A stretch of DNA of 64,000 bases from Gillisia sp. (lineage in GTDB: Bacteria > Bacteroidota > Bacteroidia > Flavobacteriales > Flavobacteriaceae): positions 58,664 to 122,663 of the forward strand of contig JAGXIL010000050.1 of the NCBI GenBank assembly GCA_024635655.1, given 5' to 3'. The notes beneath the pieces are model-generated. The model saw only the letters and a list, made by a program, of their open reading frames with translations. It did not search any database and was not told the DNA's origin. This document shows positions 47,396-56,583 of the stretch, in pieces; positions within the stretch are counted from its first letter, which is position 1, and every line of letters begins with the position of its first letter. The position numbers were made by a program, and so were the translations under genes.

Positions 47396-47809
47396 GCTTT
47401 ATAATTGAAGAATAATAATTTAGTAAAATATTAAAAACTGGTAATCTATTGAAAATGAATTCCTTATATTTTATATAGTTTCAAAAGAATTAGTTACTAT
47501 CTTTAAGTAACTCCCTGCTTCCTTTATATGACCCCCTTGTGTTTGCCCTTCTCTTTCGCAGGTGTATCCAGCCTTTGTAGCTGAAATACTGAAACAATAA
47601 CTTCAGAAAAAATCTTTACATCTGTTATATCATTTTCAAAAATATACCGGCTATGTATGAATCATAAATTATTTTTTAAAAATCTGACCCTTCCTATTGC
47701 TCTGATCCTGATATCCTCAAATTCCTCACATAAGAAGGTTTTTGGAAAAGTTGGCAGCTCGGCGGAATAAGAACAATTAATCATATTATGAACTTTAAAT
47801 TTCCACACT
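47396..47809. other. Intergenic region with the second copy of the flanking repeat
   Basis: Holds the repeat at 47505-47563. A 37-codon frame (47657-47770, MNHKLFFKNLTLPIALILI) looks like a detached signal peptide and may be the remnant of a lost exported gene. Confidence 0.4.
47505..47563. repeat. Intergenic repeat, right copy
   Basis: Partner of 36842-36902, same orientation. It stands about 245 bases before the serine hydrolase gene, while the left copy stands about 140 bases before the small membrane-protein gene. Confidence 0.6.
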
Positions 47810-49507
47810 ATGAAAATGATACTATCAGCAGGATTGGTTTTATTTTACGGTTATGTGTCTTTTGCACAACCTCAGGATTTTGACAGATCAAAATTAGCAG
47901 AAGTCGCAGTAAGCAGTATTGATTCAATTTTTAGTGAATTTAACAGAGATGATTCTCCCGGTTGTGCGGTAGGGGTTTTCCGGGCGGGTGAGATAATCTT
48001 TTCAAAAGGTTATGGCATGGCAAGTCTTGAGCACAAAATAAGCCTGTCGCCGAACAGTATCTTAAATTTAGGCTCTGTTTCCAAGCAATTTACGGCACTG
48101 TCTGTCATCCTGCTGGCTCAAAGGGGACAACTTTCAATTGACGATCCCATTCGAAAGTATTTAACTGAGCTTCCGGAATATGTAAATCCTGTAACTATAC
48201 GCCAACTGATAAATCACACTAGTGGAATCAGAGACAATGTGGCGCTCCTGCGGCTGGCTCGTGGCCAGGTGGAAAGTGACAGTAAAGAGGTGACCTTAAG
48301 TATGCTGGAATGGCAGAACAAATTAAATTTTAATCCCGGCGAAAACTATATGTATAATACCGGAGGGTACAGCTTATTGGCCATGATTGTGGAGCGTGTA
48401 AGCGGAAAATCATTCAGGGAATTTACAAAGCAGGAGATTTTTGAACCTCTGGATATGTTAAACAGCAGCTTTCTTTCCCCTGCCACTTCCGAAAACCGCG
48501 CCTTAGCTTATACGCCTTCTGGAGATAATGATTACAGGCTTAATATACCAACACACAGTTTGGCCGGACCGGCAGGTCTATATACCACCATTAAAGATTT
48601 GGCCAAATGGGATAAAAATTTCTATAATATGCAGGTGGGCGGTCGTGAAGGGGATTCCCTTATGCATCTTCCGGGGAAGCTGAATTCTGGTCAGGAATTA
48701 ACTTATGCCTCAGGATTACAAGTAGAATCCTATCACGGCTTAAAAACCACCAACCACAGTGGATTCGATCCCGGATATACTACTATGTTGCTTCGTTTTC
48801 CTGAGAAGTATCTTACTGTTGCCGTGCTTTGCAATGTAACATCGGCCACTCCATGGGTTTGGGCTTATAATGTAGCAGATCTTTATCTGGCAAATGAAAT
48901 AGATAAAAAACCCTCGTCAGTAAGTTCTATAAATGAAAAGGTGTCTTTAAGTGAAAAGGAGCTCGAGGTATTTACGGGTATTTATAAAAGCCGGGATGGA
49001 ATGGTAGTTCAAAGCCTTGACCAAAAGGATGGACAATTGATAGCTACCATTGGAACTTACCAATTTCCATTGTCTAATATAGGAAATTGGCAATTCAATG
49101 ATGGACTCACTCATTATATTTTATCTTTTACCGAACCAGATGAAGCAGAAGGAATGACAGCAAGCTGGTCTCCCAACCCCACACCAATAAAGGATGGGCC
49201 ATTAAATCTTTTCCGGATCGAGCTTCGCTGGGATCCTGTTGGGACCGAACTTTCAGAATTTACCGGATCTTTCTTTAGCGAAGAACTTGATGCCACCTGG
49301 AAAATTATTCAGGATGATGATGGGCTGATTCTCAAAAGATGGGGTATTGAAGATCAATTCCTGGAACCTCTGTATAAAAATGTTTTTGCCTTCAAGGAAA
49401 GTACTTCACCACGCCTGGAGTTCCAACGTGGAAATGATGGAAAGATAAATAATATTGAGGTTTCAAACGAGCAGATTTCAGGAATGAAATTTCTGAAAGT
49501 GAAATAG
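47810..49507 (+). CDS. Exported serine hydrolase of the class C beta-lactamase fold
   Basis: 565 residues with signal peptide (MKMILSAGLVLFYGYVS, cut after FAQ). Ser89-Val-Ser-Lys92 in GSVSKQFTALS is the SxxK box; YMYNTGGYSLLA is the YxN region in the variant Y-N-T; NHSGFDPGYTT supplies the third box as H-S-G. The last ~170 residues are beta-rich repeats similar to each other (FTGIYKS..., FTGSFFSEEL...), typical of peptidase-like hydrolases in this phylum. Its relation to the serine hydrolase at 6807 is distant. Periplasmic. Confidence 0.88.
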   Translation: MKMILSAGLVLFYGYVSFAQPQDFDRSKLAEVAVSSIDSIFSEFNRDDSPGCAVGVFRAGEIIFSKGYGMASLEHKISLSPNSILNLGSVSKQFTALSVILLAQRGQLSIDDPIRKYLTELPEYVNPVTIRQLINHTSGIRDNVALLRLARGQVESDSKEVTLSMLEWQNKLNFNPGENYMYNTGGYSLLAMIVERVSGKSFREFTKQEIFEPLDMLNSSFLSPATSENRALAYTPSGDNDYRLNIPTHSLAGPAGLYTTIKDLAKWDKNFYNMQVGGREGDSLMHLPGKLNSGQELTYASGLQVESYHGLKTTNHSGFDPGYTTMLLRFPEKYLTVAVLCNVTSATPWVWAYNVADLYLANEIDKKPSSVSSINEKVSLSEKELEVFTGIYKSRDGMVVQSLDQKDGQLIATIGTYQFPLSNIGNWQFNDGLTHYILSFTEPDEAEGMTASWSPNPTPIKDGPLNLFRIELRWDPVGTELSEFTGSFFSEELDATWKIIQDDDGLILKRWGIEDQFLEPLYKNVFAFKESTSPRLEFQRGNDGKINNIEVSNEQISGMKFLKVK

Positions 49508-49579
49508 CTGCCTCACGCTATTATGATGGATGAACTGCTTATTAAATGTTGCTAAAGTTAAATAGTAAGACCCCCGCAT

Positions 49580-51079
49580 ATGAAAAAGATAAAATTAACC
49601 CATCTGATTTCTGCCGCACTGTTGTTTGCATTAAATATTGCAGCAGCCCAACCTATGTCCTTTACCAACGTCACCGTTATCGATGTACGTGAGGGAGTGG
49701 CTAAACCTGCTATGACTGTTATAATAAATGGAGAGCATATAACAGCAGTAGGGCCTGTGAATTCTACTGAAATACCTACTGATGCAACTGTCATTGATGC
49801 TACCGGTAAATATATAATTCCCGGCCTTTGGGATATGCACTCCCATACCTGGAATGCAGAGGATACCAGAAAAATTGTATTTCCACTTGAAATTACCCAT
49901 GGAGTAGTAGGTATACGAAATATGTGCGGAGATTGCCGTGGTGATAATTTGAACTGTATTGATCGCGCTACTTATGAGGAAATTGAGGTAATTAAAAAAG
50001 AGATTGAACAGGGAAAACTGATTGGTCCAAAGATGTACAATGCGTCGTCCTTCCTGGATGGTAAGCATTCAAACAAGAAAGAAGCTTTAATCATCACATC
50101 TCCCGCTCAGGCACGGGAGGTGGTTCGTGATCATAAACGTAAGGGTTTCGACCTGCTGAAAGTTTATGAATATCTTGATCGTGATGTATTTCTGGCACTT
50201 GCGGATGAAGCTACAAAAGTGAATATTGAAATCGGCGGCCACGTGCCCTGGGCTGTAACTGTGAAAGAGGCTGTGGAAGCGGGCCAGAAAAGCATAGAAC
50301 ATGGTTATGGACTTTTTGAGGCCGTTTCAGGTATGGAAAACACTTTTGTGGAAGAAAGAATGCAGGCATTGAGCAATGCGGAATTTTCATGGAAGAACCG
50401 CGGTAACTTATTAAACGGACCTAACGGACAGTTTACCAGGATGCTAAATCTTAAAGAAGAAAGATTTATGCTGAAAGACTCTTTAGTTCAGGATCTAGCG
50501 AAAATCCTGAAAGAGAATAATAGCTGGATTGTACCGACTTTCGCTATGGATGCTGTTTTCCTTAAATATAGGGAAATGACCAACCATGATCTGATGAAAT
50601 ATATCCCTCTGCGACAGAGAGAAGAGTGGGGAAAAGTTATTGAAGAATACGCGGGTATTGATGAAAAATATAAGCAGGCGGGGCAGATTTGGGTAAAAGA
50701 TTCAAAAAAATTGATTAATCAATTTCACAAGGCAGGAGTGGGGATACTGGCAGGAACAGATTGCGATGTAAAACTAATTGTTCCGGGTTATCACCTGCAT
50801 AAGGAGCTGGAATTTATGGTTGAAGCGGGATTAACACCACTGGAAGCACTGCAAACTGCCACTCTTAATGCTGCCAAATATTTTGGGAGAGAAGCTGAGA
50901 CAGGAACAATAGAAAAAGGCAAAATCGCCGATCTCGTGCTATTAGACTCTAATCCGCTTGAGGATATTACCAACACACAAAAAATTCAGGCGGTAATATT
51001 GAACGGTCGTCACTTCGACCGACAGGAGCTGGATGAAATGCTGGAGGAAACAGAAAAGGCTGCTAAAATGAAGAATTAA
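49580..51079 (+). CDS. Exported amidohydrolase (imidazolonepropionase/prolidase-like, PF01979 type)
   Basis: 499 residues with a signal peptide (LISAALLFALNIAAAQ). Metal ligands: GLWDMHSHTWN (H-x-H), GFDLLKVYEYL with the bridging lysine, GGHVPW, SIEHGYG and AGTDCDV. The N-terminal beta-sandwich (FTNVTVIDVREGVAKPAMTVIINGE) and C-terminal return (GTIEKGKIADLVLLDSNPL) are complete. Family members hydrolyse dipeptides such as X-Pro or ureido rings. Its position after peptidases fits a role on peptide products, as inference. Confidence 0.9.
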   Translation: MKKIKLTHLISAALLFALNIAAAQPMSFTNVTVIDVREGVAKPAMTVIINGEHITAVGPVNSTEIPTDATVIDATGKYIIPGLWDMHSHTWNAEDTRKIVFPLEITHGVVGIRNMCGDCRGDNLNCIDRATYEEIEVIKKEIEQGKLIGPKMYNASSFLDGKHSNKKEALIITSPAQAREVVRDHKRKGFDLLKVYEYLDRDVFLALADEATKVNIEIGGHVPWAVTVKEAVEAGQKSIEHGYGLFEAVSGMENTFVEERMQALSNAEFSWKNRGNLLNGPNGQFTRMLNLKEERFMLKDSLVQDLAKILKENNSWIVPTFAMDAVFLKYREMTNHDLMKYIPLRQREEWGKVIEEYAGIDEKYKQAGQIWVKDSKKLINQFHKAGVGILAGTDCDVKLIVPGYHLHKELEFMVEAGLTPLEALQTATLNAAKYFGREAETGTIEKGKIADLVLLDSNPLEDITNTQKIQAVILNGRHFDRQELDEMLEETEKAAKMKN

Positions 51080-51149
51080 GAATCCAGGTAATGTAAAAAA
51101 AATATGACGGGGAGGAGGTGGTAATGTAAATCTTCGTAAATAAATGTAA

Positions 51150-51308
51150 CGTCAGTTTGAGCCTGCCTTGCCGATAGGCAGTTGAATTTTTTCGAACGGC
51201 AGTGAGAAGAACTTTGATCTAGAACGGTTTGAGCTTCGAAAGGTTCTCGATACATTTTTCTTAGTCGCTATCGCTCCTATGAAAAACACTCGAATTGACG
51301 GGGAGTTT
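51150..51308. repeat. Large palindromic intergenic element, copy A
   Basis: Begins CGTCAGTTTGAG and ends with CACTCGAATTGACGGGGAG, arms that pair with few mismatches; the centre GAACGGTTTGAGCTTCGAAAGGTTCTCGAT forms the apical hairpin. A small palindrome (CCTGCCTTGCCGATAGGCAG) is nested in the left arm. Confidence 0.8.
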
Positions 51309-51338
51309 TTTTTTAGATTTTTTATTGAAAATTAGCTG

Positions 51339-51437
51339 CGTCAGTTCGAGCCTGCCTTGCCGCTAGGCAGGCCGCCTTTCCGGTAGGCAGGTGAATTTTT
51401 TCGAACGACAGAGAGAATAAATTTGTCTCGAGAACCT
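51339..51437. repeat. Large palindromic element, copy B (left half only)
   Basis: Starts CGTCAGTTCGAG and stops after CTCGAGAACC; the right arm is missing. The left arm carries two nested CCTGCC/GGCAGG palindromes in a row (51350-51391). Confidence 0.75.
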
Positions 51438-51476
51438 TGTTACCTCTATCAAGACCTTTTCTTAATCGTAAAATAA

Positions 51477-51553
51477 CAGGCCGTTTAAAAAGTCTTTTTT
51501 TCCCAGGGCTTTTTATATTGCCTCAGCAAAAATTATACTTTTTAAATAGCCTG
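51477..51553. repeat. Inverted repeat behind the lipoprotein gene
   Basis: CAGGCCGTTTAAAAAGT (51477-51493) pairs with ACTTTTTAAATAGCCTG (51537-51553), 15 of 17 positions, with T runs inside. It could end the minus-strand lipoprotein transcript. Confidence 0.55.
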
Positions 51554-51603
51554 CTCCTGATTATTCGAAAATATAGAATTGAAAATTCCTATAAATTAAA
51601 ATA

Positions 51604-52794
51604 TTAATAATCCAGCATTCTCACAACCGGATCCTTGCCTTCCAAAGCAATGTTATTGTTCTCCAGCAACCAAAGATTTCCTTTTTTATCAAAAGAAATG
51701 GCACTGGGAAATGAAAGATTGGAAGCCACTACCTCCACAAGATTTCCTTCGAGGTCGTAAGCACTAATAGTTCCTCCTGCCGCAAGGCCGGGAACGAATG
51801 AGGCGATCCAGCTGTTCTCATCAAACTCTACTACGTAAAGTAGTCCGTCCGGGCCAATGGCAAGATCCATAACGGAAGTTAGTCCGTCAATAAGCACCTG
51901 GCAATCCCCTGAATCTTCTGTACAGGTCAAATTGTTGGCATCAGCCGGGATTTTCCATACCCGGGAGAGGCCTATAGGTAAACCGGCATCATCAGCCACA
52001 GCTCCGGTCAATTCCCCTACGTAGATATACCCATCCGGCCCTACAGCAATGGAAGTAGGAACCGGCTGCACGTAACATGGTATCATTTCACCATCCTCAC
52101 CTTCAGTGTTCCAGCGAACGATCCAGTCGCCATTTTCATCAACGGGTGGAGTAAAGATCGCTTTCCAGTCTATATCCCCGGTGGTAGTAGCTGAGAGAAT
52201 GGTGTTTCCCGCGGCATCTGCCACTAAAGCTGTATTGCCCGATAAGGCGACTACGTTAAATGGATTGTTCTGTGGCCCGGCACTAAAACCATCAATAGCT
52301 TCACATAGCTGGTCTTTCCACTGAATACCGGCAAAGGCATCCGGGTCATTTTCTCTTTCATAGGCTGCCAAATCGGCTACCATACGTACATTGCCCCTGG
52401 ACACCCGGTACAATTCCCCAAATTCAGCAAGATCGGTACCTGCGGTGGTAACAAAAGCGTTACCCGCTCCAATAGGTGCAATACCCTGAATAGCGGTTGC
52501 AGCATCAATTTCTATCATAGTAGAAACTTTTCCGTTTTTTATGAGCTGAAGCTTTTGAGACTCTCCTTCATTAAGACCCAGCATAATACTGCCATCAGGG
52601 GTAGCAGCAATGTCATAAACAGGGGCAAAGAAATCATATGTTCCTGAAAGCTGCTTTTCCTTCATGGACAGGTCAACTTCTTCAATAAGATCGGTGGAGT
52701 CCTTTTGACAGGAGAATAAAGTAAGTGCTAAAATAACCAGGACTGAAAAGCGCCCAATTTGGTAGTTAATAATGTTTTTCCCTATTGTCTTCAT
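51604..52794 (-). CDS. ScyD/ScyE-type beta-propeller lipoprotein
   Basis: 396-residue product from ATG 52794 (MKTIGKNIINYQIG). Signal peptide II: LVILALTLFSCQKDS, with the lipid-modified Cys followed by Gln-Lys-Asp, which resembles the surface-export signal of Bacteroidetes lipoproteins. The mature part has NHL/SMP-30-like propeller blades, each with a GPDG- or PDG-type turn (AATPDGSIML, SIAVGPDGYIYVGEL, DLAIGPDGLLYVVEF, SFDKKGNLWLLE). ScyD/ScyE family proteins are of unknown or scytonemin-linked role; here probably a surface binding protein. Flanked by palindromic repeat arrays. Confidence 0.85.
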   Translation of the reverse strand: MKTIGKNIINYQIGRFSVLVILALTLFSCQKDSTDLIEEVDLSMKEKQLSGTYDFFAPVYDIAATPDGSIMLGLNEGESQKLQLIKNGKVSTMIEIDAATAIQGIAPIGAGNAFVTTAGTDLAEFGELYRVSRGNVRMVADLAAYERENDPDAFAGIQWKDQLCEAIDGFSAGPQNNPFNVVALSGNTALVADAAGNTILSATTTGDIDWKAIFTPPVDENGDWIVRWNTEGEDGEMIPCYVQPVPTSIAVGPDGYIYVGELTGAVADDAGLPIGLSRVWKIPADANNLTCTEDSGDCQVLIDGLTSVMDLAIGPDGLLYVVEFDENSWIASFVPGLAAGGTISAYDLEGNLVEVVASNLSFPSAISFDKKGNLWLLENNNIALEGKDPVVRMLDY

Positions 52795-52975
52795 AATATA
52801 TAGATATTGATTAATATTCTGATTACTAAACTTATAGGGCTCTATCTCAATATACAATCTTGAAAGTAATATTATGTTAAAATTATATTAACAGAAAAGT
52901 TTATGTGTTAAGGGAGCAGGTGATCGTTAATATCAATAATCTCTTCCTCAGAAAGACAGAGCCAGCTGGATCCAG

Positions 52976-54373
52976 TTAAATTGGAAAAATTCCTGATTTA
53001 TCGCAATTCTTTTTAATGCTCTGCAGTTTATCCTGGTGTACTCCACCCGTCCATATTATTTTCTCTTCCGTATCTTCAAAATTAAAATAGGATCTTCCAC
53101 CGGAGAGAGGCAGGAATTCATTGATGGCCTTTTTTGTCCAGCTAATGTTCTGAGCATCGGAAAGATCTTTTGTCCAGTTGGACTCTATCCCCAGTAGATG
53201 ATTTGCCTTCCGGTGAGGATAGGCAGTATCCTCAGGTTCTATGCTGTCTATGGCTCCTCCCATAAGCCATATATCAACTGTACTTAATGGCGAACGCCGG
53301 TTTTTTCCAAGCTCAATGAACTTGTTTATAGCCTTGTCTGAAAGTTCATCAAAATAAAGGGACTTCCAGTAGTAATTCATTTTGCCTTTAGGATAATCCT
53401 CATCAAAAAAGGATTGTAGTTCAATGTAAGATATGGGTCCGCTGAGGTCAATTATAGGGTTGTCAATTTCCCGAAAAGGCTGTAGAATCTGTTCTCCCTC
53501 CTTAACAGCTCCCGAATACATCGCGGCTACCAGAATGAAATCTTCATTGTATTGGTTTTTGGGAAATGGATCTGTTTCAGGTACACTGCCGTAGATAAGA
53601 AGCAAGCTTACTTCCTCTGGTAAACCAATGGCTTTACTCCTGTAGAATTTTAGAACTTTTTTAGCTGCTGATGCGGGATAAAAGACAAGACATGCCATTA
53701 CTTGAGGGCCAATTTCGTGAAGCCGGAATTCAAAGTTTGAAACCACTCCAAAGCCGCCCCCACCACCTTTAATGGCCCAGAAAAGATCAGGATGTGAAGA
53801 AGCACTGGCAGTCACCAGATCTCCGTCCGCAGTAATTATCTCAGCTGAAAGGAGGTTGTCACAGGCTAATCCGTATTTTCTGCGCATCCAGCCAATACCT
53901 CCTCCCAGAGTAAGGCCTGCAATTCCGGTAGTAGATACCAGGCCTCCCGGTACCGCCAGGCCCTCTTTTTGAGTAACGGCGTCTACCATTCCCCAGGTTG
54001 CACCCGCCTGAACCATGGCACGTTTATTCTTTACATCCAGATCGATATCCTGCATTTCAATGAGATCTATCATCACAGCCTTGTCACGTACAGCACTTCC
54101 TGCAACATGATGGCCACCGCCTTTTACAGTTATTAAAATACCGTACTCATTTGCAAATTTCACTGCCTTCTGTATATCAGTAACGTTTTTACATTGCACG
54201 ATGATCCCCGGCTTGCGATCTATCATACCATTCCACACGCGGCGTGCTTCATCATATCCGGGATCCCCGTTTACCAGCACATTTCCACTAATCCTGTTGC
54301 GTAATGCATCTATAGCCTCACCCGGAATTTTTACTGTAGCATTATCCCGGTTTATAAATTCAACCTTTTTCAT
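52976..54373 (-). CDS. BBE-type FAD-linked oxidoreductase (berberine-bridge/6-hydroxynicotine oxidase family)
   Basis: 465 residues. PP-loop FAD domain: ITVKGGGHHVAGSAV with His88/His89 for 8-alpha linkage, AGATWGMVDAVTQ, GLTLGGGIGWMRRKYGL and Cys171 (LACDNLL) for the second, 6-S-cysteinyl bond, so bicovalent flavin is likely. The substrate domain (LSLLLIYGSVPETD...) follows, and the C-terminal BBE tail is shortened, ending DKSGIFPI. Oxidises a sugar, alkaloid or similar alcohol with O2. No signal peptide. It is 181 bases upstream of the lipoprotein gene on the same strand. Confidence 0.88.
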   Translation of the reverse strand: MKKVEFINRDNATVKIPGEAIDALRNRISGNVLVNGDPGYDEARRVWNGMIDRKPGIIVQCKNVTDIQKAVKFANEYGILITVKGGGHHVAGSAVRDKAVMIDLIEMQDIDLDVKNKRAMVQAGATWGMVDAVTQKEGLAVPGGLVSTTGIAGLTLGGGIGWMRRKYGLACDNLLSAEIITADGDLVTASASSHPDLFWAIKGGGGGFGVVSNFEFRLHEIGPQVMACLVFYPASAAKKVLKFYRSKAIGLPEEVSLLLIYGSVPETDPFPKNQYNEDFILVAAMYSGAVKEGEQILQPFREIDNPIIDLSGPISYIELQSFFDEDYPKGKMNYYWKSLYFDELSDKAINKFIELGKNRRSPLSTVDIWLMGGAIDSIEPEDTAYPHRKANHLLGIESNWTKDLSDAQNISWTKKAINEFLPLSGGRSYFNFEDTEEKIIWTGGVHQDKLQSIKKNCDKSGIFPI

Positions 54374-54579
54374 GTCAGTATTATTTATATGAACTTCAGT
54401 TTAAAGAGCAAAGCCGAAACGGGGTTCAAACCGATTTACAGTCTCGGCTTTATCTAATTTAAAAGGGAGGATTTAATACTAATGTATTGAAAAACTGGTT
54501 TTTATGAAAATGTATAGTAATGTTTTTGGTAAAGGGCATCAATGTTTTTTAGTTATTTATTAACAGGTAAATGTTCAGA

Positions 54580-54690
54580 GTGAAGAAAAATGTATCGAGA
54601 ACGCTTTGAGCTTCGAAAGGTTCTCGATATATTCTTCTTAATCGCTTTCGCTCCCAAGAAAAACACTCGAATTGACGGGGAGTTTTTTTT
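54580..54690. repeat. Large palindromic element, copy C (left arm shortened)
   Basis: Contains TATCGAGAAC (54593-54602) pairing perfectly with GTTCTCGATA (54620-54629) around CTTTGAGCTTCGAAAG, and the right arm CACTCGAATTGACGGGGAG. Confidence 0.8.
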
Positions 54691-54718
54691 AATTTCTATT
54701 TTTAATGAATAATCACTA

Positions 54719-54850
54719 CGTCAGTTTGAGTGAATTTTTTCGAGCGGCAGTGAGAAGAAATTTGTATCGAGAACGCTTTGAGCTTCGAAAGGTTCTTCTT
54801 ATTCGCTATCGCTCACAAGAAAAACACTCGAATTGACGGGGAGTTTTTTT
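54719..54850. repeat. Large palindromic element, copy D
   Basis: CGTCAGTTTGAGTG (54719-54732) pairs with CACTCGAATTGACG (54825-54838), allowing G-T pairs. The left arm is uninterrupted (no nested palindrome). The apical hairpin is shortened on its right side. Confidence 0.8.
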
Positions 54851-54874
54851 TAGATTTTTATTAAAAATTAGCTG

Positions 54875-55038
54875 CGTCAGTTCGAGCCTGCCTTGCCGTT
54901 AGGCAGGTGAATTTTTTCGAGCGGCAGTGAGAAAAAATTTGTATCGAGAACCCTTGGTAGTACAAAAGGTTTTCGAAATATTTTTCTTAATCGCTATCGC
55001 TCCTACGAAAAAGACACGAACTGACGGGGAAGTATTTT
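54875..55038. repeat. Large palindromic element, copy E
   Basis: Starts CGTCAGTTCGAG, one nested CCTGCCTTGCCGTTAGGCAGG in the left arm, ends ACACGAACTGACGGGG. The junction between D and E (TTTAGATTTTT...ATTAGCTG) matches the junction between copies A and B. Confidence 0.8.
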
Positions 55039-55048
55039 TAGTTTATTT

Positions 55049-56293
55049 TCATCGTGATATAAAGGAATCATTCTTTTCCGTTTTCTGCTTTTTTAAAGGC
55101 GAAAAACGGAAATAGCTGAGTCCTTTCCACAGCCATTCTACCGGCCCCTGATTAAAATGTCTTAACCACACCTGGCTGAACTTCAGTTGCAAATAAAAAA
55201 CTACAATCGCCAGCAAAATGTTAATTGAGGGAGAGGTCTTGTCAAAAAGGCCCAATCCGAATTTATAAAATATCAGCAATCCGAAAACTGTTTGCAGCAG
55301 GTAATTGGTCAGCGCCATCCTGCCCATGGCTGCGAGTGGCCTGAGGATGTTCTGAAAATATTTCTGCCTGAATAAAAGGCTGATCCCTGAAATATAAAAA
55401 ATAGTAAGACAGGCGTTATAGACGCTAAACAGGAAGCCGGCCAGCCATTTTAGTGGTGGCACTACAGTAAGCTTCGGAAGGGTGACATAACCGAAAATAT
55501 ACATAAATAATCCAATCGATAATAGGCTTAAAACCGACCTTTTTGTAATGCTATTCCATGTTTTAAATTCTGATAGGTTTTTTTCAATATTGCTGAAGAG
55601 TTGCTTGCGGCCGGCAAAGAACCCCAGGAGAAAATAACCAAAGGTCATTAACATCCTTCCGCTTTCCAGCTGATATGCGATCTTCGCCGGCCAGGAACCG
55701 GTATTTTCTGCCAGTACGTTTAGAAGATCTCCATCTTTTACCAGCGCATAATATTTACGGGCTTCTGCAGCCATAGGAAAATTGATCTCAGCACCTGGAT
55801 CTGGCGGATTAAAGAGACCTAAAAGATGCACGGGGAGATTTATGATGAGCAGCAGGGATATCAGCAGCAGGAGCTTATCGGGCATCCGGCGGAAAAACAA
55901 CAACAGCACTCCCAAAACAGCATAAATGGCCAGTATATCTCCTCTCCAAATGGTGTGGTGCAGAATCCCAATGAGAAAAAGCAGGAACATGCGCCAGATG
56001 TAGACTTTGATATTTCTGCCTTTAGATCGATCTTTTCGGAAATGTAGATAAAATCCTAATCCAAACAGGAATGAAAATACAGAGAAGAACTTGCCAAACA
56101 CTATGGCTCCAAATATCGCCATAGCTACATTATTGGCGAATCCGTCATATTTGAAATAAACTTCAGGTGGCAGTGCCGCCCCGGTGTACCAAAATACCAT
56201 ATGTGCATAGAGGATGCCAGCAAGGGCAAATCCCCGCAATACGTCTAAGATCTCTATTCTGTCTCCCGATGATGTAAGACTGCCCTTCCCCAT
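55049..56293 (-). CDS. DUF418 family membrane protein
   Basis: 414 residues from ATG 56293 (MGKGSLTSSGDRIEILDVLRG). RIEILDVLRGFALAGILYAHM is the DUF418 opening, related to acyltransferase-3-type membrane proteins; ten or so hydrophobic segments follow, and the C-terminal part NYLLQTVFGLLIFYKFGLGLF and FSQVWLRHFNQGPVEWLWKGLSY is the DUF418 domain proper. Function unknown, presumed inner-membrane transport or modification. The upstream in-phase extension to 56437 is unlikely to be translated. Its 3' end adjoins the palindromic array. Confidence 0.88.
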   Translation of the reverse strand: MGKGSLTSSGDRIEILDVLRGFALAGILYAHMVFWYTGAALPPEVYFKYDGFANNVAMAIFGAIVFGKFFSVFSFLFGLGFYLHFRKDRSKGRNIKVYIWRMFLLFLIGILHHTIWRGDILAIYAVLGVLLLFFRRMPDKLLLLISLLLIINLPVHLLGLFNPPDPGAEINFPMAAEARKYYALVKDGDLLNVLAENTGSWPAKIAYQLESGRMLMTFGYFLLGFFAGRKQLFSNIEKNLSEFKTWNSITKRSVLSLLSIGLFMYIFGYVTLPKLTVVPPLKWLAGFLFSVYNACLTIFYISGISLLFRQKYFQNILRPLAAMGRMALTNYLLQTVFGLLIFYKFGLGLFDKTSPSINILLAIVVFYLQLKFSQVWLRHFNQGPVEWLWKGLSYFRFSPLKKQKTEKNDSFISR

Positions 56294-56583
56294 GAATCCT
56301 TTTTGGCCGGTGTTAAAAATATATATTATGAGAGGAAATTTCTCAGGGTTTAAGAAGCATTTACAATTTAATATCTGAAAAATATGCCTCACGGATGATG
56401 ATAGTTTTAACTGAAGTGGTAAAATGAATCTGACCAAATCGCGATCAAAATTGGCCTAAGTCTTTCTATAGGAGTTTGAAAAAAGAAAAAATAAAGGTAT
56501 AGTAGGTCATCATTAATTTTCGGGTGTTTTAGTATTGTGAATCAATTTTGATTAAATTGCTGATTATAAGCAAACAATAAATT

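Noticed and set aside
47657..47770. 37-codon frame resembling a signal peptide
   Set aside because: No mature protein follows; possibly a remnant, mentioned only in the intergenic note.
37495..51079. Polysaccharide utilisation locus
   Set aside because: No SusC/SusD-like pair, no glycoside hydrolase and no sulfatase; the enzymes are amidohydrolases and peptidases.
54927..55115. 62-codon frame over the palindromic array
   Set aside because: It lies in the repeat element and runs into the DUF418 gene on the opposite strand.
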